A stretch of DNA of 64,000 nucleotides, taken from NCBI GenBank assembly GCA_934725015.1, contig CAKVAS010000006.1, positions 77,578 through 141,577 on the forward strand, written 5' to 3'. The stretch is from an uncultured Bacteroidales bacterium. Its GTDB lineage: Bacteria; Bacteroidota; Bacteroidia; Bacteroidales; UBA932. Under the pieces are notes generated by a model. It searched no databases. It worked only from the letters and a program-made list of their open reading frames with translations, and had not been told where the DNA came from. A program made the translations under genes and the position numbers. This document shows, piece by piece, positions 24,968-33,038 of the stretch (position 1 is its first letter; each line of letters begins with the position of its first letter).

Positions 24968-27898
24968 ATGTCAGAGGAAGGAAACATAGTCATACGGGGT
25001 GCGAAGGTCAATAATCTCAAGAATATTACGGTCGAAATCCCACGCGGTAAATTTGTCGTGATTACGGGAATATCCGGTTCCGGCAAGTCTTCGCTCGCGT
25101 TCGACACGCTTTTCGCCGAGGGGCAGCGACGGTTCGCGGAGAGCCTTTCGTCGTATGCCAGGCAGTTTCTCGGAAGAATGACGAAACCGGACGTCGAGGC
25201 AATCGAAGGCATACCGCCGGCAATCGCCATAGAGCAGAAGGTGAACATCCGCAACCCGCGCTCCACTGTCGCCACGACGACGGAAATATATGACTATCTC
25301 AGACTCATATTCGCAAAAATCGGAAAGACATATTCCCCGATTTCAGGACGGCTCGTCACGGCAAGTTCAGCCGGCGACGTGCTCAGATTCATGGATTCCA
25401 TAAAGCCTGAGGGAGACACGAGCATACCGGTCTATATCCTGTCCGACATCAGATGGACGGGACGCGACGACAAGGTGGAGCTGATGCTGGCGCTGAAGGA
25501 GGAGGGTTTTTCGCGTTTTTTCACGGAAAGGCAGGTGAGCATCGAGGATGTGATGAGGCTTTCCGAAAGCGGAAATTTCCCGGAGAAACTGTCGCTGCTC
25601 GTTGACCGTCTGAAACTCGGCGCGGGAGGGATTTCGGAAGAACTGGCGACAAGGCTCCACTCGTCCATACAGACTGCGTTCGACAAGGGCGAGGGACGCA
25701 TTTCCGTGTGCTGGCAGGACGCGGAAGGGCTTCATAATGAGGAGTTTTCAAACAGGTTCGAGCTGGACGGGATAAAGTTCAGGCAGCCGGACGAGTACCT
25801 TTTCAGCTTCAACAGCCCGCTTGGAGCGTGTCCGGTGTGCGGCGGGCTCGGGGAAATCATCGGAATCAGCGAGGACCTCGTCGTGCCGGACAAGAGCAGG
25901 ACGCTCTACGACGACGCGATTGCCTGCTGGAGAGGCGAGAAGATGGGCTGGTTCAGGGATCTGTTGGTGAAGAACGCAGCGAAGTACGGCATTCCGATTT
26001 TCGAGCCTTACCACAACCTGACGCAGGAACAGCGGGACAAAATCTGGAACGGATGCCCGGCGGCGACTGAGGAGGACTCGATTATCGGCTTGAACGAGTT
26101 CTTCAAGTGGGTCGAGCAGAACAAGTACAAGATTCAGTACAAATATATGCTGAGCCGCTACAGCGGAAAGACCGTCTGCCATGAGTGCGGAGGAAGCCGC
26201 CTTCGCCGGGAGGCGCTGTACGTGAAGGTCGGAGGGAAGAACATCCATGAGCTGCTGAAGATGAACGTGGGACAGCTGACGAAGTTTTTCAGGAATATAG
26301 AATTAAGCGAATATGACCGCAGCGTCGCGGGAAAGGCGATAGAGGAGATTTTAGACAGGCTCGACTACATCAACGACGTCGGGCTGGGCTACCTCACGCT
26401 TGACCGCCGCTCCAACTCGCTCTCCGGTGGCGAGAGCCAGAGAATCAATCTTGTGGCGGCACTCGGCAGCTCGCTGGTGGGCTCGCTCTACATCCTTGAC
26501 GAGCCGAGCATCGGTCTGCATCCCCGCGACACGGACAGGCTGATTTCGGTTCTGAAGAGGCTCAGGGACATAGGAAACACGGTTGTCGTGGTGGAGCACG
26601 ACGAGAACATAATGAAGGCGGCGGATCTGCTGATTGACATCGGCCCGAAGGCCGGCGTGAACGGCGGGGAGATTGTGTTTGAGGGGCGGCTTGAGGATAC
26701 GCTCCGAGCGATATCAGACGAGCGGGCAGCTTCACATGGCGACGCAGCCAAGGAGGACAGCGCTCCCACAGAAATTCAGAAGGAAAAGACTTACGCCATC
26801 GACATGCTTGACCGTTCTCTGACCCTCCAGTACCTCACCGGACGCCGCCTGCGCATAACCCGTCAGAAACGAGGATGGAACTACTCAATCACCGTCGAGG
26901 GCGCGATGGAGCACAACCTCAAGGACATAAATGTCAAGTTCCCGCTCGGAGTGCTCACTGTAGTCACGGGTGTGAGCGGTTCGGGAAAGTCCTCGCTTGT
27001 GGGCGACATCCTCTATCCGGCCGTATATCGCGAAATCAACCACGCCGGCCCGGTTCCGGGAACCTTCCGGGGACTCTCGGGCAACACGGACCGCATAACT
27101 CAAGTCGAGTATGTCGATCAGAACCCGATAGGACGCAGTTCGCGAAGCAACGCCGTGACCTACCTGAAGATATATGACGACATCCGCAAGCTCCTTTCCG
27201 AGCAGCAGTACGCCAAAATCAACGGCTACACCCCGTCATTCTTCTCGTTCAACCAGGAGGGAGGGCGCTGTCCGGAATGCCAGGGCGACGGCTTCGTGAA
27301 AATCAGCATGCAGTTCATGGCCGACGTGACGATGGTCTGCGAGGCCTGCGGCGGCAAGAGATTCAAGCCCGACATCCTTGAGGTGCGCTATCAGGGCAAG
27401 AACATAGACGACATCCTGAACATGAGCGTGGAGGAGGCCATCGGATTTTTCGGCGCACAGCCGGACCCGACGGCACAGAGAATCGCCGCAAGGCTTCAGG
27501 TGCTCGTGGATGTCGGTCTCGGCTACATCACTCTCGGCCAGAGCAGCAGCACGCTCTCCGGCGGGGAGAGCCAGCGAATCAAGCTCGCCTATTTCATGCT
27601 GATGAACTCCGAGCAGAGCGGCAAGGCCAAGGAGCAGAAAATCCTGTTCATCTTCGACGAGCCGACGACGGGACTCCATTTCTATGATGTGGAGAAGCTG
27701 CTCAAGTCATTCGACGCGCTCCTCTCGCGGGGTCATTCCATCGTGGTGGTCGAGCACAACGCCGACGTAATCCGCGCCGCCGACTGGGTCATCGACCTCG
27801 GTCCCGAGGCAGGCGACGGCGGCGGCCGCGTGGTCTTTGCCGGCACCCCGGAAGACCTTCGCGGCTGCAAGGAATCCTACACAGCGAGGTATATATAA
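24968..27898 (+). CDS. uvrA: Excinuclease ABC subunit A
   Basis: The 976-residue UvrA is the damage-recognition ATPase of nucleotide-excision repair, working with UvrB and UvrC. Two ABC modules are visible. Walker A sites are GISGSGKSSLAFDT and GVSGSGKSSL. Signatures are LSGGESQRINLVAALG and LSGGESQRIKLAYFM. Zinc-binding cysteines are CPVCGGLG, CHECGGSR, CPECQGDG and CEACGGKR. The start MSEEGNIVIRGAKVNNLKNI fits the family. TATTTTTG at 24870-24877 is a possible -7 box. It is convergent with the SDR gene. Confidence 0.97.
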   Translation: MSEEGNIVIRGAKVNNLKNITVEIPRGKFVVITGISGSGKSSLAFDTLFAEGQRRFAESLSSYARQFLGRMTKPDVEAIEGIPPAIAIEQKVNIRNPRSTVATTTEIYDYLRLIFAKIGKTYSPISGRLVTASSAGDVLRFMDSIKPEGDTSIPVYILSDIRWTGRDDKVELMLALKEEGFSRFFTERQVSIEDVMRLSESGNFPEKLSLLVDRLKLGAGGISEELATRLHSSIQTAFDKGEGRISVCWQDAEGLHNEEFSNRFELDGIKFRQPDEYLFSFNSPLGACPVCGGLGEIIGISEDLVVPDKSRTLYDDAIACWRGEKMGWFRDLLVKNAAKYGIPIFEPYHNLTQEQRDKIWNGCPAATEEDSIIGLNEFFKWVEQNKYKIQYKYMLSRYSGKTVCHECGGSRLRREALYVKVGGKNIHELLKMNVGQLTKFFRNIELSEYDRSVAGKAIEEILDRLDYINDVGLGYLTLDRRSNSLSGGESQRINLVAALGSSLVGSLYILDEPSIGLHPRDTDRLISVLKRLRDIGNTVVVVEHDENIMKAADLLIDIGPKAGVNGGEIVFEGRLEDTLRAISDERAASHGDAAKEDSAPTEIQKEKTYAIDMLDRSLTLQYLTGRRLRITRQKRGWNYSITVEGAMEHNLKDINVKFPLGVLTVVTGVSGSGKSSLVGDILYPAVYREINHAGPVPGTFRGLSGNTDRITQVEYVDQNPIGRSSRSNAVTYLKIYDDIRKLLSEQQYAKINGYTPSFFSFNQEGGRCPECQGDGFVKISMQFMADVTMVCEACGGKRFKPDILEVRYQGKNIDDILNMSVEEAIGFFGAQPDPTAQRIAARLQVLVDVGLGYITLGQSSSTLSGGESQRIKLAYFMLMNSEQSGKAKEQKILFIFDEPTTGLHFYDVEKLLKSFDALLSRGHSIVVVEHNADVIRAADWVIDLGPEAGDGGGRVVFAGTPEDLRGCKESYTARYI

Positions 27899-27911
27899 AG
27901 ATTCCAACGAA

Positions 27912-28820
27912 TCACGCCCTGTCAAGGACATTTTTCTTGAGGACGGGGGTGTGGGCAATCCAATAGACGCAGTGCTGCGGAAGAAGGCCGCAGAAGACCA
28001 CGGCGAGCTTGGCGAGCACGGTCGGGACGAGTATGCGGCGGCCGCGGAACATGGCAGAGAGTGCCTGTCGGACGAGAGTCTGCGGATAAATCATAACGCC
28101 GAGGTTGTGGGCGAGCCGACGGAGGTTCGGGGCGAGCTTGATGAGCGGGGTGTCGACGGCGGACGGGCAAATGGTGGTGACGGTCACGCCGTAGTCGCGC
28201 ATCTCGTGCCAGAGGGAGGTACCGAGGCTCTTGAGATAGGCCTTTGTCGCCGAGTAGGTTGAGATTGTCGGATAGGGAAGGTATGCCGCGAGCGAGGCCA
28301 TGATGAGTATTCGTCCGACCTCTCCGGGTTTCAGACGACCAGCCCTGCGTGCCTTGCGACTTCCGGGTTTCGCCCCTGCTGCGACGGCCGCTGCAACACG
28401 CTCTGCAGAAAGCTTTTCCGCACGCTCCTTCATGTCCCCTCCAAAAAGCCGGCAGAGGTGTGTGGTGGCGAGGCAGTGGACTCCGACAATGAGATCCACC
28501 TTCTGCGCGGGAGTGTTGAAAAGTTTGTTGTAGATGAGCATTCCGGCGTTACTTATCAGAATGTCAACGACATACCCGTTTTCCTTCGTCCAGTCGTACA
28601 GGGTCTGCGAGTTCTCGGACTTCGACAGGTCGGCATAGTACGGAACCGCAGACACGCCATATTCCGTGCGGAGCATTTCGGCGACCCTGCGGTTGTCCTC
28701 GTCCCTGTTGCTGACGACGAGGATGTTGTGCCCCTTTGCGGCGAGCTGTTTCGCATATTCAAGGCCCATCCCGGACGACGCTCCTGTCACGAGGGCAAAT
28801 GTGTTCTGTGATTTTTCCAT
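27912..28820 (-). CDS. Short-chain dehydrogenase/reductase family oxidoreductase
   Basis: A 302-residue SDR enzyme. The NAD(P)-binding glycine motif is TGASSGMGLEYA near residue 15, NAG is ISNAGML, and the catalytic triad Ser/Tyr/Lys lies in MASLAAYLP...YSATKAYLKSLG. A basic insertion (GSRKARRAGRLK) sits between the NAG motif and the catalytic serine. The C-terminus has a hydrophobic stretch resembling membrane-associated SDRs of lipid metabolism. Substrate unknown. CAAAAGTA at 28874-28881 gives a minus-strand TACTTTTG -7-like element. Confidence 0.85.
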   Translation of the reverse strand: MEKSQNTFALVTGASSGMGLEYAKQLAAKGHNILVVSNRDEDNRRVAEMLRTEYGVSAVPYYADLSKSENSQTLYDWTKENGYVVDILISNAGMLIYNKLFNTPAQKVDLIVGVHCLATTHLCRLFGGDMKERAEKLSAERVAAAVAAGAKPGSRKARRAGRLKPGEVGRILIMASLAAYLPYPTISTYSATKAYLKSLGTSLWHEMRDYGVTVTTICPSAVDTPLIKLAPNLRRLAHNLGVMIYPQTLVRQALSAMFRGRRILVPTVLAKLAVVFCGLLPQHCVYWIAHTPVLKKNVLDRA

Positions 28821-29015
28821 ATCGTTCAGTGCAAATCCTGCCGGAAAAAACACACGCCCCGGCAAATGAAATGCAAAAGTACGAAAATATTTGCGAACAT
28901 ACGAGGCAAAATCACTAACTTCGCAGGTTGAGGCGAGCGGATTCGGGCTTTGCCCGCCGACGCATATTCATAGAATGCATACGCCTCGAAAGAGTTGAAT
29001 ATAAATTATAAGGAT

Positions 29016-30602
29016 ATGAGAAATTTATACATCACCGACACATTGTCTCGAAAAAAGGAACTTTTTGAGCCGATTCATCCCGGGCGCGTGGGACTGTATG
29101 TCTGCGGGCCGACGGTCTATGGGGAGGCGCATCTCGGGCACGCGCGTCCGGGAATAACCTATGACGTTCTGGTGCGCCTGCTCAGGCACCTGGGGTATAA
29201 GGTGCGGTATGTCAGGAATATAACCGATGTCGGACACCTTGTCGGGGACGCTGACGAGGGCGAGGACAAGATTGCCAAGAAGGCAAAGCTTGAGCAGCTG
29301 GAGCCGATGGAGGTCGTTCAGAAATATACGCTCGCCTACCACGAGTCCATGCGTTCGCTGAACGTCGCGCCGCCGTCCATTGAACCGAGAGCCTCTGCGC
29401 ATATCATTGAGCAGGAGGAACTTGTGAAGAAAATACTCGACTCCGGGTATGCCTACGAGAGCAACGGCTCCATTTATTTCGACGTCGTCAAGTACAACCA
29501 CGACCACCGCTACGGCATCCTTTCGGGACGCACACTCGACGACACCCTCGAAGGGACGCGCAGCCTCGACGGACAGGAGGACAAGCACGCGGCATACGAC
29601 TTCGCGCTGTGGAAGAAGGCGGCTCCGGAGCATCTGATGAAATGGCCGTCTCCGTGGGGCGAAGGCTTCCCGGGCTGGCATCTGGAGTGCTCCGTGATGA
29701 GCGAGAAGTATCTCGGGAAGGAGTTCGACATACACGGCGGCGGAATGGACCTGATGTTCCCGCATCACGAGTGCGAGATTGCGCAGAACGTGGCCTCAAG
29801 GGGCTGCACCGGCGTGAAGTACTGGATGCACAACAACATGATTACCATCAACGGCAAGAAGATGGGCAAGTCGCTCGGAAACTTCATCACTCTCAGCGAG
29901 CTGTTCGCCGGCACCCACCCGCTTCTCGAACAGGCCTACAGCCCGATGACGGTGCGCTTCTTCATCCTTCAGGCACACTACCGCAGCACGCTCGACTTCA
30001 GCAACGAGGCGCTTCAGGGCGCGGAAAAGGGGCTGAAGAGGGTGATGCAGGCCTACCGCGACCTCTGCGCACTCTGCAAGGCCGCCGGAGCGGAGCACGT
30101 CGTGAAGGGCGAGAACGGCGACGAGGCCGAGGCGCTGAAATACGGCGAGTTCATCACCGACGTCGCGCCTGATTCGTTCGAGGGATGCGGCTGTTCCGAG
30201 GCGGTCGCAAAGCTCTGCGAAGGGGTCTATGAGGCTCTGTGCGACGACCTCAACACGTCCGTCGCGCTTTCCGGAATCTTTGAGGCAGTGAAGATGATAA
30301 ACACGGCAAAGACCGCGAAGGAAGGCCAGCCGGGACATCTCTCGAAGGCCGACCTTGAGGTTCTGCTCCGTCTTTTCGACGACATCGTCTTCGGCGTTCT
30401 CGGACTCAGGGACGAGGAGGTTGACGGCAGCGGAAAGTCAATGGAAGTGATTGACGGGCTGATGAATATGGTGCTGGAGGAGCGCAGAGCCGCCAAGGCC
30501 GCGAAGGACTGGGTGACGAGCGACCGCATCCGCGACGAACTGAATGCGCTGGGAATCGCCATAAAGGACACGAAGGAAGGCACCGAGTGGAATGTGATGT
30601 GA
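29016..30602 (+). CDS. cysS: Cysteinyl-tRNA synthetase
   Basis: The 528-residue class I synthetase charges tRNA-Cys. The HIGH motif is HLGH (VYGEAHLGHARP), the KMSKS motif is KKMGKSLGNF, and zinc ligands include CGPTVYG and the HHECE segment. An insertion of roughly 25-30 residues near 370-400 (AGAEHVVKGENGDEAEALK) is longer than in most bacterial enzymes. ATG 29016 is 7 codons inside the longer open frame and starts MRNLYITDTLS. The last stop bases lie in the outer stem of the structured repeat. Confidence 0.97.
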   Translation: MRNLYITDTLSRKKELFEPIHPGRVGLYVCGPTVYGEAHLGHARPGITYDVLVRLLRHLGYKVRYVRNITDVGHLVGDADEGEDKIAKKAKLEQLEPMEVVQKYTLAYHESMRSLNVAPPSIEPRASAHIIEQEELVKKILDSGYAYESNGSIYFDVVKYNHDHRYGILSGRTLDDTLEGTRSLDGQEDKHAAYDFALWKKAAPEHLMKWPSPWGEGFPGWHLECSVMSEKYLGKEFDIHGGGMDLMFPHHECEIAQNVASRGCTGVKYWMHNNMITINGKKMGKSLGNFITLSELFAGTHPLLEQAYSPMTVRFFILQAHYRSTLDFSNEALQGAEKGLKRVMQAYRDLCALCKAAGAEHVVKGENGDEAEALKYGEFITDVAPDSFEGCGCSEAVAKLCEGVYEALCDDLNTSVALSGIFEAVKMINTAKTAKEGQPGHLSKADLEVLLRLFDDIVFGVLGLRDEEVDGSGKSMEVIDGLMNMVLEERRAAKAAKDWVTSDRIRDELNALGIAIKDTKEGTEWNVM

Positions 30603-30721
30603 TGCGAGCAAAGGAGCGGATTGCTTCGTTACCCGTCTTGCTGAAATCCTCACAACCATAAGGTTGCTGCGGTTTCAGCCGCGCCGGGTGCCTTGCACTC
30701 CATCTCCTTATCTCACATCAC
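30594..30721 (+). repeat. Structured dispersed repeat, copy 2 (after cysS)
   Basis: A 128-bp element whose 36-nt core (30642-30677) matches the copy after nqrF at 35/36 positions. The outer arms (GTGATGTGA at 30594-30602 ... AAGGAG, and CTCCTTATCTCACATCAC at 30704-30721) pair imperfectly. They have a different sequence from copy 1 but occupy the same place. The intermediate stem is ACCCG/CGGGT here against GGGG/CCCC in copy 1, a compensatory change. The cysS stop codon lies inside the left arm. Confidence 0.75.
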
Positions 30722-30789
30722 TCCAAGCTTTTTACAGCAGTTAGAGTCCCTGTGGGGCACATCAATTTCATTTTTAATCTGAAATTTTT

Positions 30790-31683
30790 ATGATCAAGTT
30801 TATTTCGTGGAATGTCAACGGGCTGCGGGCCGTGTGCGGAAAGGGATTCGCGGAGATTTTCGCGGGGTTCGACGCTGATTTCGTGTGCATACAGGAGACA
30901 AAACTTCAGGCGGGGCAGATTGACCTTGAGTTTCCTGACTACCGCAGCTACTGGAACTATGCCGACAGGAAGGGATATTCCGGAGTCTGCGTATATACGA
31001 GGATAAAGCCGCTGGCGGTGCATTACGGCATCGGGCGCGACGAGCACGACCACGAAGGGCGCGTCATAACCCTCGAAATGCCGGATTTCTACCTCGTATG
31101 CTGCTACACCCCGAACTCACAGAACCCGGACACGCCGGGAGAACTTCCGAAGAGGCTCGACTACCGGATGGAGTGGGAGGACGCGTTCCGAGAGTATCTC
31201 AACGCGCTGCATGACAGAGGCTTGGCAACCCTCGCCGAATCTTATGACACTGCGGTGAATGCCGCCTCCGGAGCAAAAGAGGGACTGTTTGCCCGGACAA
31301 AGGAAAGCTCACACGCGGCCGGCGGCACGCCCAAGCCGGTCATCATCTGCGGAGACCTCAACGTCGCCCACAAGGAAATAGACCTGAAGAATCCGAAGAC
31401 CAACACCAAGTCGGCCGGGTTCACGCCGCAGGAACGCGAAAAGATGACCGAACTTCTCGAAAGCGGGTTCATCGACACCTTCCGTCTATTCCATCCTGAC
31501 GTGACGGGAGCCTACTCCTGGTGGTCCTACCGGATGAACGCCCGCGCCAAGAACGTGGGCTGGCGCATCGACTACTTCCTCGCCACCGCCGACCTCACCC
31601 CGCGCCTCGTCTCCGCCTCCATCCTCCCCGACATCATGGGTTCCGACCACTGTCCGGTGGAACTGGAACTATCTGACAAATAG
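30790..31683 (+). CDS. xth: Exodeoxyribonuclease III (AP endonuclease)
   Basis: A 297-residue Mg-dependent endonuclease/exonuclease/phosphatase-fold protein that cuts at abasic sites in base-excision repair. Motifs: SWNVNGLRA, IQETKL, CGDLNVAHKEIDL, and the terminal GSDHCPVELEL. A 35-40 residue insertion (about 140-175) precedes the GDLN motif and is not in the standard ~255-residue enzymes. The 3' end overlaps the convergent small gene at 31669 by 15 bp. This is the last core gene before the accessory island. Confidence 0.94.
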   Translation: MIKFISWNVNGLRAVCGKGFAEIFAGFDADFVCIQETKLQAGQIDLEFPDYRSYWNYADRKGYSGVCVYTRIKPLAVHYGIGRDEHDHEGRVITLEMPDFYLVCCYTPNSQNPDTPGELPKRLDYRMEWEDAFREYLNALHDRGLATLAESYDTAVNAASGAKEGLFARTKESSHAAGGTPKPVIICGDLNVAHKEIDLKNPKTNTKSAGFTPQEREKMTELLESGFIDTFRLFHPDVTGAYSWWSYRMNARAKNVGWRIDYFLATADLTPRLVSASILPDIMGSDHCPVELELSDK

Positions 31684-31869
31684 TACTATGTGATTTTTAC
31701 TACCCATCACCATTCTTGGACAAGCATTAGACTCGACAATCGGTATAGCAGAGACATATTCCCTGAATTGTTCCTTGGTGAATGCCCCTACCTGTCTCAT
31801 CTGTTCTTCCAATGGAAGTCTATCGATTCTCTCTATATCCAAACTCCAGTCTTCTTTTAACAGAGCCAT
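31669..31869 (-). CDS. Small protein of unknown function, last gene of the peptide-modification locus
   Basis: A 66-residue soluble protein (starts MALLKEDWSLDIERIDRLPL, ends KNHIVLFVR) with one Cys. No family is recognised. It lies 38 bp after the kinase-like gene on the same strand, so co-transcription is plausible. The ATG at 31869 is used; the in-frame TTG two codons earlier is less likely. It could also be a truncated gene cut by exonuclease III at its end. Confidence 0.45.
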   Translation of the reverse strand: MALLKEDWSLDIERIDRLPLEEQMRQVGAFTKEQFREYVSAIPIVESNACPRMVMGSKNHIVLFVR

Positions 31870-31907
31870 AATCAATGCCTTTACGGTATTTTAACAAATT
31901 CAATAAA

Positions 31908-32774
31908 TTATATTTTTGAAGGGACGACTTCAACTCCGAATCGTTTTATATCAAATCCATATTGGATAAACAGTTCATTTACACAGTCATAATCTATATG
32001 TTCAGATAAGACTTGGGCTATTTCCACAATAATATTGTATGTCTGAAAAATCTCGCGGGCATATAGATCCGGAACATGACGAAGATAGTCCGCCTTTGTA
32101 TAAGGATGCCAAGGGGAACAAGCAAGTTCAAAGTCAAGCATTTCCAATGCCCAGGTGTAATTCTGGGAAGTAATGGCATTATGCAGGATACCATTATCGT
32201 GCAGTATTCTCAGATTACTTATCAGTACATTGGCGGCAATCATGTGCCGATGTTTAGAATCATACCCTTCAGAATTGTATTTTTCCCACTTAAGAATTTC
32301 CGATTCGAGTTGTTCCGGCGGGACAAAGCGAGAATCAAAAATTCTGTATGGACATTCGACATCATACTGAAGCAAGTAAGGACGAATACACTGTCCATTA
32401 GGCAAAACAGCATCGCACTCAAGTTCCAGCACATATTCCATTTTGTTCGTCTTGATCCCCAAAGCTGCGACATCATTGCCCAAATTGAAGTCCCTGACAG
32501 CATCGGCTTCAAGAAGCAGTCCCCATGTGCCATCGCCCATCTCCCCAGTATTTGCGAAAGTATAACCTGTGTAAGAAAAGCCATTGCCTTTACTTACAAC
32601 GCTTCGTCCGTCTTTTGTACGGCCGACTATGAAACTTCTACCATGTGAATGCGGAGCGATGTTCCATACTGTGACATCTCCATTTTTGTCAAGCAGGAAT
32701 GGAAAAGGCAGGTACTCGCATCCTGCACTCAACACCGGTTTGAATCCACAACTTTTAGCTCTGAACGGTATCAT
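31908..32774 (-). CDS. Kinase-like protein with SelO-like motifs
   Basis: A 288-residue soluble protein. The pattern DGRSVVSKGNGFSYTG (Lys62) followed by DFNLGNDVAALGIKTN resembles the N-lobe signatures of SelO/YdiU pseudokinases. The segment GILHNAITSQNYTWALEMLD (His198, Asn205, Asp214) resembles a protein-kinase catalytic loop and metal-binding Asp. SelO proteins AMPylate other proteins; whether this one transfers AMP or phosphate, or is inactive, is unknown. It lies downstream of the 31-codon peptide gene and the radical SAM gene, which suggests it acts on the same peptide. The assignment rests on motif reading only. Confidence 0.5.
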   Translation of the reverse strand: MIPFRAKSCGFKPVLSAGCEYLPFPFLLDKNGDVTVWNIAPHSHGRSFIVGRTKDGRSVVSKGNGFSYTGYTFANTGEMGDGTWGLLLEADAVRDFNLGNDVAALGIKTNKMEYVLELECDAVLPNGQCIRPYLLQYDVECPYRIFDSRFVPPEQLESEILKWEKYNSEGYDSKHRHMIAANVLISNLRILHDNGILHNAITSQNYTWALEMLDFELACSPWHPYTKADYLRHVPDLYAREIFQTYNIIVEIAQVLSEHIDYDCVNELFIQYGFDIKRFGVEVVPSKI

Positions 32775-32855
32775 TTTGCTCTATCTTCCCAAAGTTTAAT
32801 TTACCTATCGTCTTCGTCTTGTTTAGACCTCTCTTATTCTCTCGATGAATATTGA

Positions 32856-32883
32856 GCGAAGCCGGATATTATTCCGGCTTCGC
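32856..32883 (-). terminator. Perfect 11-bp stem-loop after the peptide gene (attenuator or 3' stabiliser)
   Basis: GCGAAGCCGGA (32856-32866) pairs exactly with TCCGGCTTCGC (32873-32883) around a 6-nt loop. On the minus strand it begins 17 nt after the stop of the 31-codon gene and has no T-run. It is therefore more like an attenuator or mRNA stabiliser that would leave the short peptide over-expressed relative to the downstream genes. Confidence 0.6.
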
Positions 32884-32900
32884 CTGTCACAATGCTTAGA

Positions 32901-32996
32901 TTAGTAAGAGCGATACATAATACCACAAGTAGACTCAGTGTCCTTTGGGCAATTGCTCATAGAGCGTACGTCTGAAGATGTTTTAATCTTTAACAT
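32901..32996 (-). CDS. 31-residue cysteine-containing peptide, candidate RiPP precursor
   Basis: The short gene starts ATG at 32996, preceded at 6 nt by AAGGAT, and stops with TAA at 32901. The peptide opens MLKIKTSSDVRSMSN and holds Cys16 and Cys24 (CPKDTEST between them), ending GIMYRSY. It sits 42 bp downstream of the radical SAM/SPASM maturase gene and 17 nt before a strong stem-loop. This is the usual placing of precursor peptides modified by such enzymes. A basic N-terminal half could be the leader and the Cys-bracketed half the core (inference). No homologue is known to me. Confidence 0.6.
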   Translation of the reverse strand: MLKIKTSSDVRSMSNCPKDTESTCGIMYRSY

Positions 32997-33038
32997 ATCC
33001 TTATGATTTAATCGGTTACAAATGACTTGACCGGTCCA

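Noticed and set aside
24526..25275. A 249-codon minus-strand frame
   Set aside because: It runs through tRNA-Asp and the 5' end of uvrA, so it cannot be a protein gene.
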